The notes under the pieces were generated by a model. That model ran no database searches. It worked only from the letters and a program-made list of their open reading frames with translations, and was not told the origin of the DNA. Source: Xanthobacteraceae bacterium (GTDB taxonomy: Bacteria > Pseudomonadota > Alphaproteobacteria > Rhizobiales > Xanthobacteraceae). From it: 33,459 bases of DNA. The stretch lies in contig JASHRW010000029.1 of the NCBI GenBank assembly GCA_030037065.1, forward strand, positions 1-33,459. The letters are read 5' to 3'. Below, piece after piece: positions 1-9,297 of the stretch; the first letter of the stretch is position 1; each line of letters begins with the position of its first letter. The position numbers and the translations under genes are program-made.

Positions 1-308
1 GGTCGGGCACCCGGCGGCTGCATCGGCGGCCGCCGCGGCGGCCCGCCGCCGCCGGTCCCCGGCGCGCGTTCGCCGGTGAGGGCGACCAAAGCCGATTTCA
101 CCCCTGGGACGGCGCGCATCGCGGCCTCGGCGCGCTCGCGCACCGGTTCCCAAAGCTTGACCGCAGCGGCATCGACGGTGATGGAGAAAAAAACCTTGCC
201 GTCGGTCGCGACGATGTCCGACAGCGTACCGGTTTGCGGAAGCGGCTTGCCCTCGGGGCTCGACACCTTGGCGAGCGCGGCAAGCACGTCGTCTTTCAAG
301 AGCGCCAT
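1..308 (-). CDS. apbC: ApbC/Mrp-type iron-sulfur cluster carrier, N-terminal part (runs off left edge)
   Basis: About 102 codons are visible, starting at the ATG whose complement is at 306-308 and reading off the window. The protein begins MALLKDDVLAALAKV and continues through a SPEGKPLP segment and a VPGVKSALVALTGER segment. This is the pattern of the MIP18/DUF59 domain found at the N-terminus of Mrp/ApbC P-loop ATPases, which carry and deliver [4Fe-4S] clusters in the cytosol. The domain is followed by a Gly/Pro/Arg-rich linker (about residue 84 on), typical of the rhizobial form before the P-loop domain. The ATPase domain lies outside the window, so the call rests on the N-terminal domain plus linker. 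A stand-alone DUF59 protein of the SUF type is less likely because of that linker. The gene is divergent from the hypothetical gene at 443. Confidence 0.8.
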   Translation of the reverse strand, partial: MALLKDDVLAALAKVSSPEGKPLPQTGTLSDIVATDGKVFFSITVDAAAVKLWEPVRERAEAAMRAVPGVKSALVALTGERAPGTGGGGPPRRPPMQPPGAR

Positions 309-442
309 GCCGACCTACATAGGCTCGCCGCGGCGACGGTCAACGTGGTTGTGCCGCAAGCTTCGGCCGGGAGCGAAACGACGCGGCAGGGATTGGGCGT
401 ATAGTCAGTCGCTTAGTCATTCGCACCATCGGGATTGCAACC

Positions 443-997
443 ATGCTGGCTTACATATTCTGGCACCGGCCCTTCGCCCATGCCGACCGCAAGGCCTACG
501 AAAATGCCATCGTACGCTTTCAAGGCGATCTCGCTGCGCAGCCGCCGCCCGGATTCATCGCCGCGGTCTCCTTCCGCATCGAGCCGGTGCCGTGGCTCGA
601 CGACCAACCCGGATATGAGGATTGGTGTCTGCTCGAAGGGTCGTGGGCGATGGATCCCCTTAACAGCTATGCGGTGACCGGCTCGCGGCAACCGTCCCAT
701 GGCGCCGTCGCCGCCCTCATGGAAAACGGCCATGGCGGCATCTACGCCCATGCCGGCGGCGAAACGCCGCCACCGCAGCAATCCACCGCCTACTGGCTGA
801 CGCGGCCGCGCGGCATCGATTGGCGAGCGGCGCTCGATCCGCTGCGCGCCAAATGCCCGCAGGCCAATATCTGGCGCCGGCAAATGGTGCTTGGTCGCCC
901 CGCCGAGTTCGCCGTAACGGTGCCGGGCGATACGGCGATCGAGGTGCCGTCCGGTTGGACGGCGCACAGCGTCAAGCGCACGCGGCTGCCAGGATAG
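443..997 (+). CDS. conserved hypothetical protein, possible dimeric alpha/beta-barrel fold
   Basis: The protein has 184 residues, with no signal peptide and no membrane segment. I do not recognise a named family. The start, MLAYIFWHRP followed by an ADRKAYENAIVRF helix, resembles ferredoxin-like dimeric alpha/beta-barrel proteins, and a second similar half seems to begin near residue 114 (TAYWLTRPRGIDW). That would make it a two-module protein, but this is inference from pattern only. The ATG at 443 has no clear Shine-Dalgarno sequence, and no other ATG, GTG or TTG lies between it and the short upstream stretch examined. Codon use looks like that of the neighbours. It ends 58 bp before the dehydrogenase start at 1056 on the same strand and may be co-transcribed with it. 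Confidence 0.75.
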   Translation: MLAYIFWHRPFAHADRKAYENAIVRFQGDLAAQPPPGFIAAVSFRIEPVPWLDDQPGYEDWCLLEGSWAMDPLNSYAVTGSRQPSHGAVAALMENGHGGIYAHAGGETPPPQQSTAYWLTRPRGIDWRAALDPLRAKCPQANIWRRQMVLGRPAEFAVTVPGDTAIEVPSGWTAHSVKRTRLPG

Positions 998-1055
998 CGG
1001 TTGACGGGCCGCCGCCAGCCGGGCCATGACCAACGCCATAGCGTGGAGGAAAACC

Positions 1056-1925
1056 ATGGCCAAGGTTGCGTTCGTGGGATTGGGCGTGATGGGTTACCCG
1101 ATGGCCGGGCATTTGAAAAACAAGGGCGGCCACGACGTCACGGTGTTCAACCGCACCGCCGCCAAGGCCGAAAAATGGGTCGCCCAATACGGTGGCAAGA
1201 GCGCGCCGACGCCGAAAGCGGCCGCCGCGGGACAAGACTTCATCATGGCCTGCGTCGGCAACGACAACGACTTGCGCGAGGTGATGCTCGGCGAGGCCGG
1301 CATCTACGCCGGCGCCGGCAAGGGCTCGATCGTGGTCGATCACACCACGGCGTCAGCGGCGATCGCGCGCGAGCTGCATGCCGAGGCAAAGAAGCGCGGC
1401 TTCGATTTCGTCGATGCGCCGGTTTCCGGCGGCCAGGCCGGCGCCGACAACGGCGTACTCACGGTGATGTGCGGCGGCGACGCGGCGCCGTTCGCTCGCG
1501 CCGAAAAGGTGATCGCCGCTTACGCGCGCGCCTGCAATCTTCTCGGTAGCCCCGGCTCCGGCCAGCTCGCCAAGATGGTCAACCAGATTTGCATCGCCGG
1601 CACGGTGCAGGGCCTCTCCGAGGGCCTGCATTTCGCGCAGAAAGCCGGTCTCGACATCGAGAAGCTGATCGCGACGATTTCCAAGGGCGCGGCGCAATCC
1701 TGGCAGATGGAGAACCGCTACAAGACCATGGTAGCGGGCAAATTCGATTACGGCTTCGCGGTCGACTGGATGCGCAAGGACCTTGCCATCTGCCTCGACG
1801 AGGCGCGAAGAAACGGCGCGCATCTGCCGGTCTCGGCCTTGGTCGATCAGTTCTACTCGGAAGTACAGAAGATGGGCGGCAAGCGCTGGGATACGTCGAG
1901 CCTGATCGCACTGCTGCAGCGCTGA
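1056..1925 (+). CDS. NAD(P)-dependent beta-hydroxyacid dehydrogenase (3-hydroxyisobutyrate dehydrogenase / tartronate semialdehyde reductase family)
   Basis: The protein has 289 residues, the usual size of the family. A Rossmann motif GLGVMG is at about residues 8-13, the substrate-binding DAPVSGG is at 120-126, and the family lysine sits in GQLAKMVNQ (K173). The C-terminal half is the helical dimerisation domain (WMRKDLAICLDEAR). These cytosolic enzymes interconvert a beta-hydroxyacid and its semialdehyde with NAD(P). The exact substrate cannot be read from sequence. The ATG at 1056 was chosen because GGAGGA at 1045-1050 precedes it by 5 nt and the protein then begins MAKVAFVGLG. An in-frame ATG at 1026 would add ten residues outside the fold. 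The gene ends only 7 bp before the amidohydrolase, so the two probably form one catabolic operon. Confidence 0.93.
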   Translation: MAKVAFVGLGVMGYPMAGHLKNKGGHDVTVFNRTAAKAEKWVAQYGGKSAPTPKAAAAGQDFIMACVGNDNDLREVMLGEAGIYAGAGKGSIVVDHTTASAAIARELHAEAKKRGFDFVDAPVSGGQAGADNGVLTVMCGGDAAPFARAEKVIAAYARACNLLGSPGSGQLAKMVNQICIAGTVQGLSEGLHFAQKAGLDIEKLIATISKGAAQSWQMENRYKTMVAGKFDYGFAVDWMRKDLAICLDEARRNGAHLPVSALVDQFYSEVQKMGGKRWDTSSLIALLQR

Positions 1926-1932
1926 GGCGGCC

Positions 1933-2814
1933 ATGGCCGGCACAGAAGACGCGCGGCCGTTCTCGCCGAAGATCGACCGCTTCTATGGCAAGCCGAAGCT
2001 GAAGCTGCCGCCGGGCGCCTGCGACTGCCATTTTCATTTCATCGGTCCGCAGCGGTTATTTCCCCTCAAGCCGAACCACCTCTTTTCCCATCTGCAGTTC
2101 GAAGACACGCCGATCGAGGACTGGCTGAAGCTGCAGGACGCGTTCGGGCTGTCGCGCGGGCTGCACGTCCAATCGATGATGTACGAGAACAACTACGAGA
2201 TCGCGCTGCATGCCCAGTGCCGGCTGCCCGACCGGCTGCGCGCAGTGGTGGCGCCGTCGTCCGGCATCACCGACGGCGAACTCGATATCCTCACCAAGGC
2301 CGGCGTGGTCGGCTACCGCATCGCCCATCGCGTGACCAAGACAATCGACGCGCGCCTCGTGGCGCGCACCCACGAGCACGGCTGGTCGATGCATTATCTG
2401 GTCAAGCCGGACGAACAGGAGGACTGGAAACCGCAAATCCTCAAATCGCCGGGAAAGTTCGTGCTCGAACACATGGGTGGCGTCGATCCGGCCAAGGGCA
2501 TCGACGGCGCGGCCTTCAAGTTCGTGCTCGAATGTCTCGACACCGGCCGCTGCTGGGTGAAGCTGTCGCCGCGCATCTCGCAGCAGCAAACGTTCCCGTT
2601 CTCCGACACCGATCCGCTGGTGAAAAAACTCGTGGCGCACGCGCCGATGCGGCTCCTCTGGGGCTCCGACTGGCCGCACCCGCAATATTTCAAGCCGATG
2701 CCGAACGATGTGGCCTTGCTCGACATGATGCTCGACTGGGTGCCGGACGAAGCCACACGCAAACGCATCTTCGTCGACAATCCGGCGGAAGCGTTCGGAT
2801 TTCCGCCGCCGTAA
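1933..2814 (+). CDS. amidohydrolase family 2 protein (2-pyrone-4,6-dicarboxylate lactonase-like)
   Basis: The protein has 293 residues. Metal-ligand HxH is in CDCHFHF (H33, H35), and the late metal/catalytic aspartate is in LLWGSDWPHP (D246). Both are hallmarks of amidohydrolase-2 (TIM-barrel) enzymes that hydrolyse lactones or decarboxylate aromatic and dicarboxylic acids. The nearest characterised relatives by pattern are 2-pyrone-4,6-dicarboxylate hydrolases (LigI type), but the substrate here is not established. There is no signal peptide, so it is cytosolic. It follows the dehydrogenase by 7 bp. Dehydrogenase plus amidohydrolase is a common catabolic pairing in alphaproteobacteria, often with Bug-type binding proteins nearby, as here. 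It is convergent with the sulfatase gene, and the two are separated by the palindromic repeat at 2848-2948. Confidence 0.9.
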   Translation: MAGTEDARPFSPKIDRFYGKPKLKLPPGACDCHFHFIGPQRLFPLKPNHLFSHLQFEDTPIEDWLKLQDAFGLSRGLHVQSMMYENNYEIALHAQCRLPDRLRAVVAPSSGITDGELDILTKAGVVGYRIAHRVTKTIDARLVARTHEHGWSMHYLVKPDEQEDWKPQILKSPGKFVLEHMGGVDPAKGIDGAAFKFVLECLDTGRCWVKLSPRISQQQTFPFSDTDPLVKKLVAHAPMRLLWGSDWPHPQYFKPMPNDVALLDMMLDWVPDEATRKRIFVDNPAEAFGFPPP

Positions 2815-2847
2815 TTTCCTCAGAATACCGACGCCAAAGAAAAAACA

Positions 2848-2948
2848 TGTCATGCTCCGCGAAGGCGGAGCATCCAGTATCTGCTGTCGCTGAAGTTTGT
2901 CGCATACGGTGCTGATTACTGGATCATCCGCTTTCGCGGATGATGACA
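2848..2948. repeat. inverted pair of hairpins (BIME/MITE-like palindromic element) between convergent genes
   Basis: Two 32-bp arms, 2848-2879 and 2917-2948, are imperfect inverted copies of each other. I count five mismatched positions. Each arm is also a hairpin on its own: ATGCTCCGC-GAAG-GCGGAGCAT on the left and ATCATCCGC-TTTC-GCGGATGAT on the right, both with perfect 9-bp stems. The 37-bp spacer has no obvious feature. The arrangement is that of REP/BIME-type or small mobile palindromic elements, and the arm sequence resembles repeats I associate with Bradyrhizobiaceae intergenic regions (recollection, unchecked). It lies between convergent stop codons and could act as a two-way terminator or 3' mRNA stabiliser. 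Confidence 0.85.
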
Positions 2949-2977
2949 GCCGTAAAGCTGCCGCCCCCAGAATGACG

Positions 2978-4579
2978 TCACGCCCGTCCGCTGGGGAGCG
3001 GCGAGCGGTCGGCAAGCTCCATTTCCCGATAAGCGAGCCGCTCAAACAGCGCGCCGCGCAACGCGCGATGGGAAGGATCGTCGAACAGATTGTCCATCTC
3101 GTGCGGATCGTTGTGCCGGTCGTAAAGTTCGCCGTACGGGTCGCCGGCGGCGATGGTCATTCGATAGCGTGGCGTGATCAGCGTGCGCAGCCGCGGCGAG
3201 GAAGTAAAGCCGCAGGTCGTGCGCTGCTGGTCGTCCTCGATCACCAAACAATCGCGTCCCGATACGAGACCATCGCCATCGATGGCGGACAGCAGGCTTT
3301 CACCCTGAATGCCGTTGTAGGGCTGGATGCGCGCGCGGTCGAGAATCGTCGGCGCGATATCGAGCGTGCCACCGAGAACATCGCTGCGCCGCGCCGGCCG
3401 CGCGCCCGGCTCGGCCCAGATGAACGGCACATGCGTAATGCCCTCGTAATGCGCCGGGCCTTTGAGCAAGAGCCGGTGATCGCCGAGATAGTCGCCGTGG
3501 TCGGTGGTGAAAATGACGACCGTGTCGTTCGGCATCTCGGACGCCGCGAGCGACGCAAGCACACGCCCGATGGCGTCGTCGATCATGGCGATCATGCCGC
3601 AAGAGAGCGCCATGGCCTCGCGCGCCTCGCGCTCGTTGACCGCGAACGGCGCTTGGCCTTTGGTGTCGGCCTTGCCGGCTTCGCGCTGCGCCAGCGCCCA
3701 GGCCACAGAGCGCGCCAGCGGCCGGTTGCCGTGGGAAAAACTCGGCGGCAGCTTCATGTCGTCCGGCCGGTACATCGGCCAATAGCGGCCGGGCGGCGTG
3801 AACGGATGATGCGGGTCGGGAAACGACACCATCAGAAAAAACGGATCGTTTCGCTTGGTGCGCGCATAATCATCCAGCCATGCGCAAGCTTTGTCGGCGA
3901 TATAGCTGGTCGGATAAAACTCTTCCGGAATCGCCGTGCGGATCGCCTGCGGGCAAACATAATCATGCGCGAGCTGATTTTTCGGATCGCGCAGCGCGTC
4001 AGCGTCCGGGCGCTTTGATTTCAGCCAGACGTAATAATGGCCGCCGACCTGATCGCCGTGACCGGTGCATAGATCGACGTGCTCGAATCCATAGAACGGC
4101 AGTTGCATCGCAAAGTCGCGACCTGCCGACCACCGCGCGGGAAACTCCTGATCGTAATGCCCGTCACCGGCGGCCGACTTTTTCGCTTCGGCAAATTCCA
4201 CATCGAGCACGCGATCGCCGTCACGCGCCGGGGCGCGCTTCTGGATCGGACCAGCGCCAGTAAAATTTTGCAAATGGCTCTTGCCAACGAGCGCGGTCGC
4301 GTAGCCGCCGGCGCGCAGCGCATCGACGAAGGTGTTGGAATTAAGAGGCAGCGGCAGGCCATTGCCGCGCGCACCATGCACCGACGGCATACGCCCGGTC
4401 ATCAAAGTCGCGCGGTTCGGCATGCAGACCGGCGTCGCGACATAGAAGTTCTCGAACCGTGTGCCGCGCGCCGCGATCGAGTCGATGTACGGCGTTTTCA
4501 GAACTGGATGGCCGTAGCAGGACAGATAATCCGCCCGGTGCTGATCGGTAATGAAGAGGAGGAAGTTGGGCTGGGTCAT
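2978..4579 (-). CDS. sulfatase / alkaline-phosphatase-superfamily hydrolase (Cys-type)
   Basis: The protein has 533 residues. The sulfatase signature CxPxR appears as CMPNR at C52-R56, followed by ATLMTGR. The cysteine would be oxidised to formylglycine. Metal-binding TDQ is near residue 12 and DHGD near 358, with LLLKGPAHYEG downstream, as in arylsulfatases, choline sulfatases and phosphonate monoester hydrolases. There is no signal peptide, so a cytosolic enzyme is expected; this is more usual for choline-sulfatase and phosphonate/phosphodiester hydrolase types than for secreted arylsulfatases. The substrate is unknown. The ATG at 4579 gives the expected N-terminus MTQPNFLLFITDQHRADYLS. It lies 104 bp downstream of a solute-binding protein gene on the same strand, suggesting an uptake-hydrolysis pair. 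No formylglycine-generating enzyme is in the window. Confidence 0.92.
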   Translation of the reverse strand: MTQPNFLLFITDQHRADYLSCYGHPVLKTPYIDSIAARGTRFENFYVATPVCMPNRATLMTGRMPSVHGARGNGLPLPLNSNTFVDALRAGGYATALVGKSHLQNFTGAGPIQKRAPARDGDRVLDVEFAEAKKSAAGDGHYDQEFPARWSAGRDFAMQLPFYGFEHVDLCTGHGDQVGGHYYVWLKSKRPDADALRDPKNQLAHDYVCPQAIRTAIPEEFYPTSYIADKACAWLDDYARTKRNDPFFLMVSFPDPHHPFTPPGRYWPMYRPDDMKLPPSFSHGNRPLARSVAWALAQREAGKADTKGQAPFAVNEREAREAMALSCGMIAMIDDAIGRVLASLAASEMPNDTVVIFTTDHGDYLGDHRLLLKGPAHYEGITHVPFIWAEPGARPARRSDVLGGTLDIAPTILDRARIQPYNGIQGESLLSAIDGDGLVSGRDCLVIEDDQQRTTCGFTSSPRLRTLITPRYRMTIAAGDPYGELYDRHNDPHEMDNLFDDPSHRALRGALFERLAYREMELADRSPLPSGRA

Positions 4580-4683
4580 CTGGAGTCGCTATCTTGAAGC
4601 GGCGCTTCCTCAGCCCCTCAACATCAACCATCCATCGCACCGGAGCGCGCGGCCTCTCGCCAAAGATCGATAGCTCCGCGCCG

Positions 4684-5655
4684 TCAATCGACCGGCTGGA
4701 TATGCGCGTCCTTGGCGAGCTGCATCGTCGAGGCGTAATCCTTTTTGAAGAACGCGCCGAACTGCTCGACGCTCATCAATTCCGGCACGACACCGATCTT
4801 GAACAGATGCTCCTTCACCGCCGGATCCTGCAGCGCCTTCTCGGTGGCATCGTGCATCTTGTTGACGATGCTCATTGGCGTTTTCGCAGGCGCCGACAAG
4901 CCGACCCAGAAGTCGGACTCGGCGGCCGGATAGCCCGCCTCCGCCACCGTCGGCACGTCCGGCAGCAGCGCCGCGCGTTTCGGCGTGCTCACCGCAAGCG
5001 CCGTCAACTTCCCGGTCCCCAGCACCGAGGCGGCTGCGGCCAAGGGAACGAAATAGTAATCGATGCGGCCGGCCATGACCTCGGTCAGTCCATTCTCGCG
5101 GAACGGAACGTGCCGCACGTCGATGTGAGTAGCGAGGCGGAAGCGCTCGCCGGCCATGTGCGAGGTCGAACCGATACCGGCGGAGGCGAACGTCAAGGTG
5201 CCGGGCTTGGCCTTCGCCGCGGCGACGAGATCGGCGACGGTCTTAAACCCATCCTTCTTCGAGGCGACCAGCACGTTCGGTTGCGAGCCGAACATGGCTA
5301 CGGGAATAAAATCGCGCAGCACGTCGTAGGGCAGGTGAGCGTGCATCACAGCGCCGTTGGCCATGGAAGACGAACTGGTGACGAAGGTGTAACCGTCAGG
5401 CGCCGCCTTGGCGACCATCTCGAACCCGATGATGCCGCCGGCGCCGGCCTGCGGCTCCACCGCTATGGATTGGCCGAGCAACTCTGAGAGCTTGTTGACC
5501 ACGACGCGCGCCGTGGTGTCGGAGGCGCTGCCGGCCGGAAACGGGCTGATCAGCCGGATTGTCCGGGTCGGCCAGACTTGCGCGTGAGCGCCGGCTGCAC
5601 CGGCGATAAAGATGGCGGTTGCAACGGCGCCACACAGCGCCCTGACGGACTTCAT
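4684..5655 (-). CDS. Bug/TctC-family tripartite tricarboxylate transporter solute-binding protein
   Basis: The protein has 323 residues. A Sec signal peptide (MKSVRALCGAVATAIFIAGAA..AHA) is followed by the family start VWPTRTIRLISPFPAGSASDTTAR. The typical QAGAGGIIG and YTFVTSSSS segments and the mid-domain TFASAGIGS follow. These periplasmic proteins bind carboxylates or other small organic acids. The ATG at 5655 was chosen because GGGAGG (complement at 5661-5666) lies 5 nt upstream and it begins exactly at the signal peptide; the open frame extends much further upstream without coding character. No TctA/TctB membrane genes are nearby, so it is an orphan binding protein, common in this lineage. 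It is the first gene ahead of the sulfatase and divergent from the pirin gene across a 204-bp spacer. Confidence 0.93.
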   Translation of the reverse strand: MKSVRALCGAVATAIFIAGAAGAHAQVWPTRTIRLISPFPAGSASDTTARVVVNKLSELLGQSIAVEPQAGAGGIIGFEMVAKAAPDGYTFVTSSSSMANGAVMHAHLPYDVLRDFIPVAMFGSQPNVLVASKKDGFKTVADLVAAAKAKPGTLTFASAGIGSTSHMAGERFRLATHIDVRHVPFRENGLTEVMAGRIDYYFVPLAAAASVLGTGKLTALAVSTPKRAALLPDVPTVAEAGYPAAESDFWVGLSAPAKTPMSIVNKMHDATEKALQDPAVKEHLFKIGVVPELMSVEQFGAFFKKDYASTMQLAKDAHIQPVD

Positions 5656-5660
5656 ACTCG

Positions 5661-5666
5661 CCTCCC
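5661..5666 (-). promoter_or_regulatory. ribosome binding site deciding the Bug protein start
   Basis: The minus strand reads GGGAGG here, 5 nt before the ATG at 5655. It separates the true start from upstream in-frame ATGs in the same open frame that lack such a site. Confidence 0.75.
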
Positions 5667-5859
5667 TGCAAACCAAAGTCTCTGCCAATGACGGGGCTTC
5701 GCCCGCCTGGTGCGAAGCCGGCAATGTGGCCAAAGCGCGCGCTATTGCCAATAGACGAATGACCGCAGCGTTGCCGCAGTCCGGTATCAGGGATGTGCCT
5801 TCTTGCCGCCGGCGGCGTGCACGCCATCTGTATCGGGCACAAGCACAGGGCATAACGCC

Positions 5860-6762
5860 ATGTCCATCCGGCCGGTCAAACGCATCATCACCTCGAAGCC
5901 CACCATGGAGGGCGCCGGCGTCAAGCTCCGCCGCGCCTTCGGCTTCGGCGAAACCGGCGAGTTCGATCCCTTCCTGTTGCTCGACGATTTCCGCAACGAG
6001 CGGCCGGAGGACTACCGGGCCGGCTTTCCCTGGCATCCGCATCGCGGCATCGAGACCATTACCTACGTGCTCGCCGGCAGCGTCGAGCATGGCGACAGTC
6101 TGGGCAATCGCGGCAATCTCAAAGCCGGCGACGTGCAATGGATGACTGCCGGCCGCGGCATCCTGCACCAGGAAATGCCGCAGGGCGACACCGCAGGCCG
6201 CATGCACGGATTCCAGCTCTGGGCCAATCTGCCTTCGTCGCTAAAGATGACGGCGCCACGCTACCAAGACGTCAAGGCCGCCGAAATTCCGGAAATCGTC
6301 GACGACGACGGCACGCGGGTGCGCATCGTCTGCGGCGATTTTTGGGGCCGGCGCGGTCCGGTCGAGGGAGTCGCCGCCGACCCGCGCTATCTCGACGTTT
6401 CGGTCCCGGCCGGAAAACGCAAGACACTGCCGGTCGAGCTGGAACGGCATGCGTTCGCCTACGTATTCGAAGGCTCCGGCAGTTTTCGCGCCGCCTCGCA
6501 GCCATTCGGCGTGCTCACCGAGAAGACCGACGGTGAAGAGGAAACGCTGGTCCGCGAGCAGACCGGCAACCGATCACTCGTGTTGTTCGACTCAGGCGAC
6601 GAGGTGACCATTCAGGCCGGCGAACAGGGCATTCGCTTCATTCTGGTCTCCGGCAAGCCGATCGAGGAGCCGGTCGCCTGGTATGGCCCGATCGTGATGA
6701 ATACCAAGGCCGAGCTGCAACAGGCCTTTGACGAGCTGCACGCCGGGACGTTCATTCGGTGA
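5860..6762 (+). CDS. pirin family protein
   Basis: The protein has 300 residues, a bicupin. The iron-binding set of the N-terminal cupin is complete: H59 and H61 in FPWHPHRG, and H103 and E105 in ILHQEMP. The usual pirin segments GVKLRRAFG, DPFLLLDDF and the C-terminal cupin (VFEGSGSF, LVLFDSGDEV) are present. Bacterial pirins are cytosolic Fe(II) proteins, some with quercetinase activity and some binding metabolic enzymes; which applies here is unknown. The ATG at 5860 gives the canonical N-terminus MSIRPVKRII and follows an AGGG about 9 nt upstream. An in-frame ATG at 5803 would add a stretch without family similarity. It is convergent with the GST gene, with only 9 bp between stop codons. 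Confidence 0.93.
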   Translation: MSIRPVKRIITSKPTMEGAGVKLRRAFGFGETGEFDPFLLLDDFRNERPEDYRAGFPWHPHRGIETITYVLAGSVEHGDSLGNRGNLKAGDVQWMTAGRGILHQEMPQGDTAGRMHGFQLWANLPSSLKMTAPRYQDVKAAEIPEIVDDDGTRVRIVCGDFWGRRGPVEGVAADPRYLDVSVPAGKRKTLPVELERHAFAYVFEGSGSFRAASQPFGVLTEKTDGEEETLVREQTGNRSLVLFDSGDEVTIQAGEQGIRFILVSGKPIEEPVAWYGPIVMNTKAELQQAFDELHAGTFIR

Positions 6763-6771
6763 CGGAAGCTT

Positions 6772-7383
6772 TCAGGCCGCCGCGCTCGGCCGAGCCGACA
6801 CGGCCTCGTGCCAGCGCCGCACATGGCTAAGCGATTCCGGCACCGCCATCTTGGAGACGCGCATGAAATCGACCGCGACCAGCGCGGTGATGTCGGCAAC
6901 GGTATATTCCCCGCCGGCCACATAGGGCCGGCTCCTTAATTCGCCATCGAGAAAGTTAAGGAATTCGAATACACGCGGCTTGTTGGCCTCGGCCCAAGCC
7001 GGGACTTGCGGGTTGACCATCTCCTTCATTGCCGGATGCAGGTGCTGAAACACGCTGGCAACAGGGAACAGCAGGTGCAGTTCGGCTCTCCTGTTCCACA
7101 TCTCGATCAATGCGCTGTCCAGCGCGCCGCGGCCGAACAGCGGCGGATCGGGCTGCAACGTCTCGAAGTAGCGGCAGATCGCGATCGATTCGGCAATGAC
7201 GGTGCCGTCGTCGACCGCCAGCGCCGGCACACGCTGCATCGGGTTGATCGCCGTATAGGCATCCGAGCGCTGCTGCAATCTGCCTAAATCGATCTGCTCG
7301 GTCGGGATTTTGATGCCTTTTTCGGCGAGGAATATGCGCACTCGCCGCGGATTTGGCGCGCGGCCGCCGTCGTAGAGTTTCAT
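6772..7383 (-). CDS. glutathione S-transferase family protein
   Basis: The protein has 203 residues. An N-terminal thioredoxin-fold domain begins MKLYDGGRAPNPRRVRIFLAEKGI, with the cis-proline segment QRVPALAVDDGTVIAES (about residues 50-66) that contacts glutathione. The all-helical C-terminal domain carries the YVAGGEYTVADITALVAVDF motif (about 150-172), the N-capping box typical of GSTs. The enzyme is cytosolic. Its class and substrate cannot be fixed, and there is no clear Cys, Ser or Tyr nucleophile in the APNPRR region, so glutathione may be bound in another way. It is divergent from the histidine kinase at 7589 and convergent with pirin. Confidence 0.92.
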   Translation of the reverse strand: MKLYDGGRAPNPRRVRIFLAEKGIKIPTEQIDLGRLQQRSDAYTAINPMQRVPALAVDDGTVIAESIAICRYFETLQPDPPLFGRGALDSALIEMWNRRAELHLLFPVASVFQHLHPAMKEMVNPQVPAWAEANKPRVFEFLNFLDGELRSRPYVAGGEYTVADITALVAVDFMRVSKMAVPESLSHVRRWHEAVSARPSAAA

Positions 7384-7588
7384 TGCACCGAACTCGCTGT
7401 CTTCCGAAGATCGAACTTATCGCGGCAGTACGGCCAGGGCCAGCGGATCGCACTCGAGCAGCCGGTCGGAACGCCTGCCCAAAGCGTAAACGAATACTTG
7501 ATGCCAGCGGAAATTCGTATCGCGTTAAGCCTGGTCTTAAGGAATTTGTGCGACTTTTGTCGCGAATTTTCCCAAGCACTGGATTGCA

Positions 7589-9184
<1,596 letters not shown>

Positions 9185-9297
9185 CATCTCCGCACGTCGA
9201 CAGCTATTGCTTCGCTGGCGCATTGCTTATGGTGATGCGACATCCGCTGGAATCAGCCGGAGGATGCACCGGCAGCGGCATAAAGGGACGGACCGAC

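Noticed and set aside
2056-3045. Long antisense open frame over the amidohydrolase
   Set aside because: It is on the opposite strand to a gene with clear catalytic motifs, shows no family pattern and is Arg/His/Leu-rich as expected of a high-GC shadow frame.
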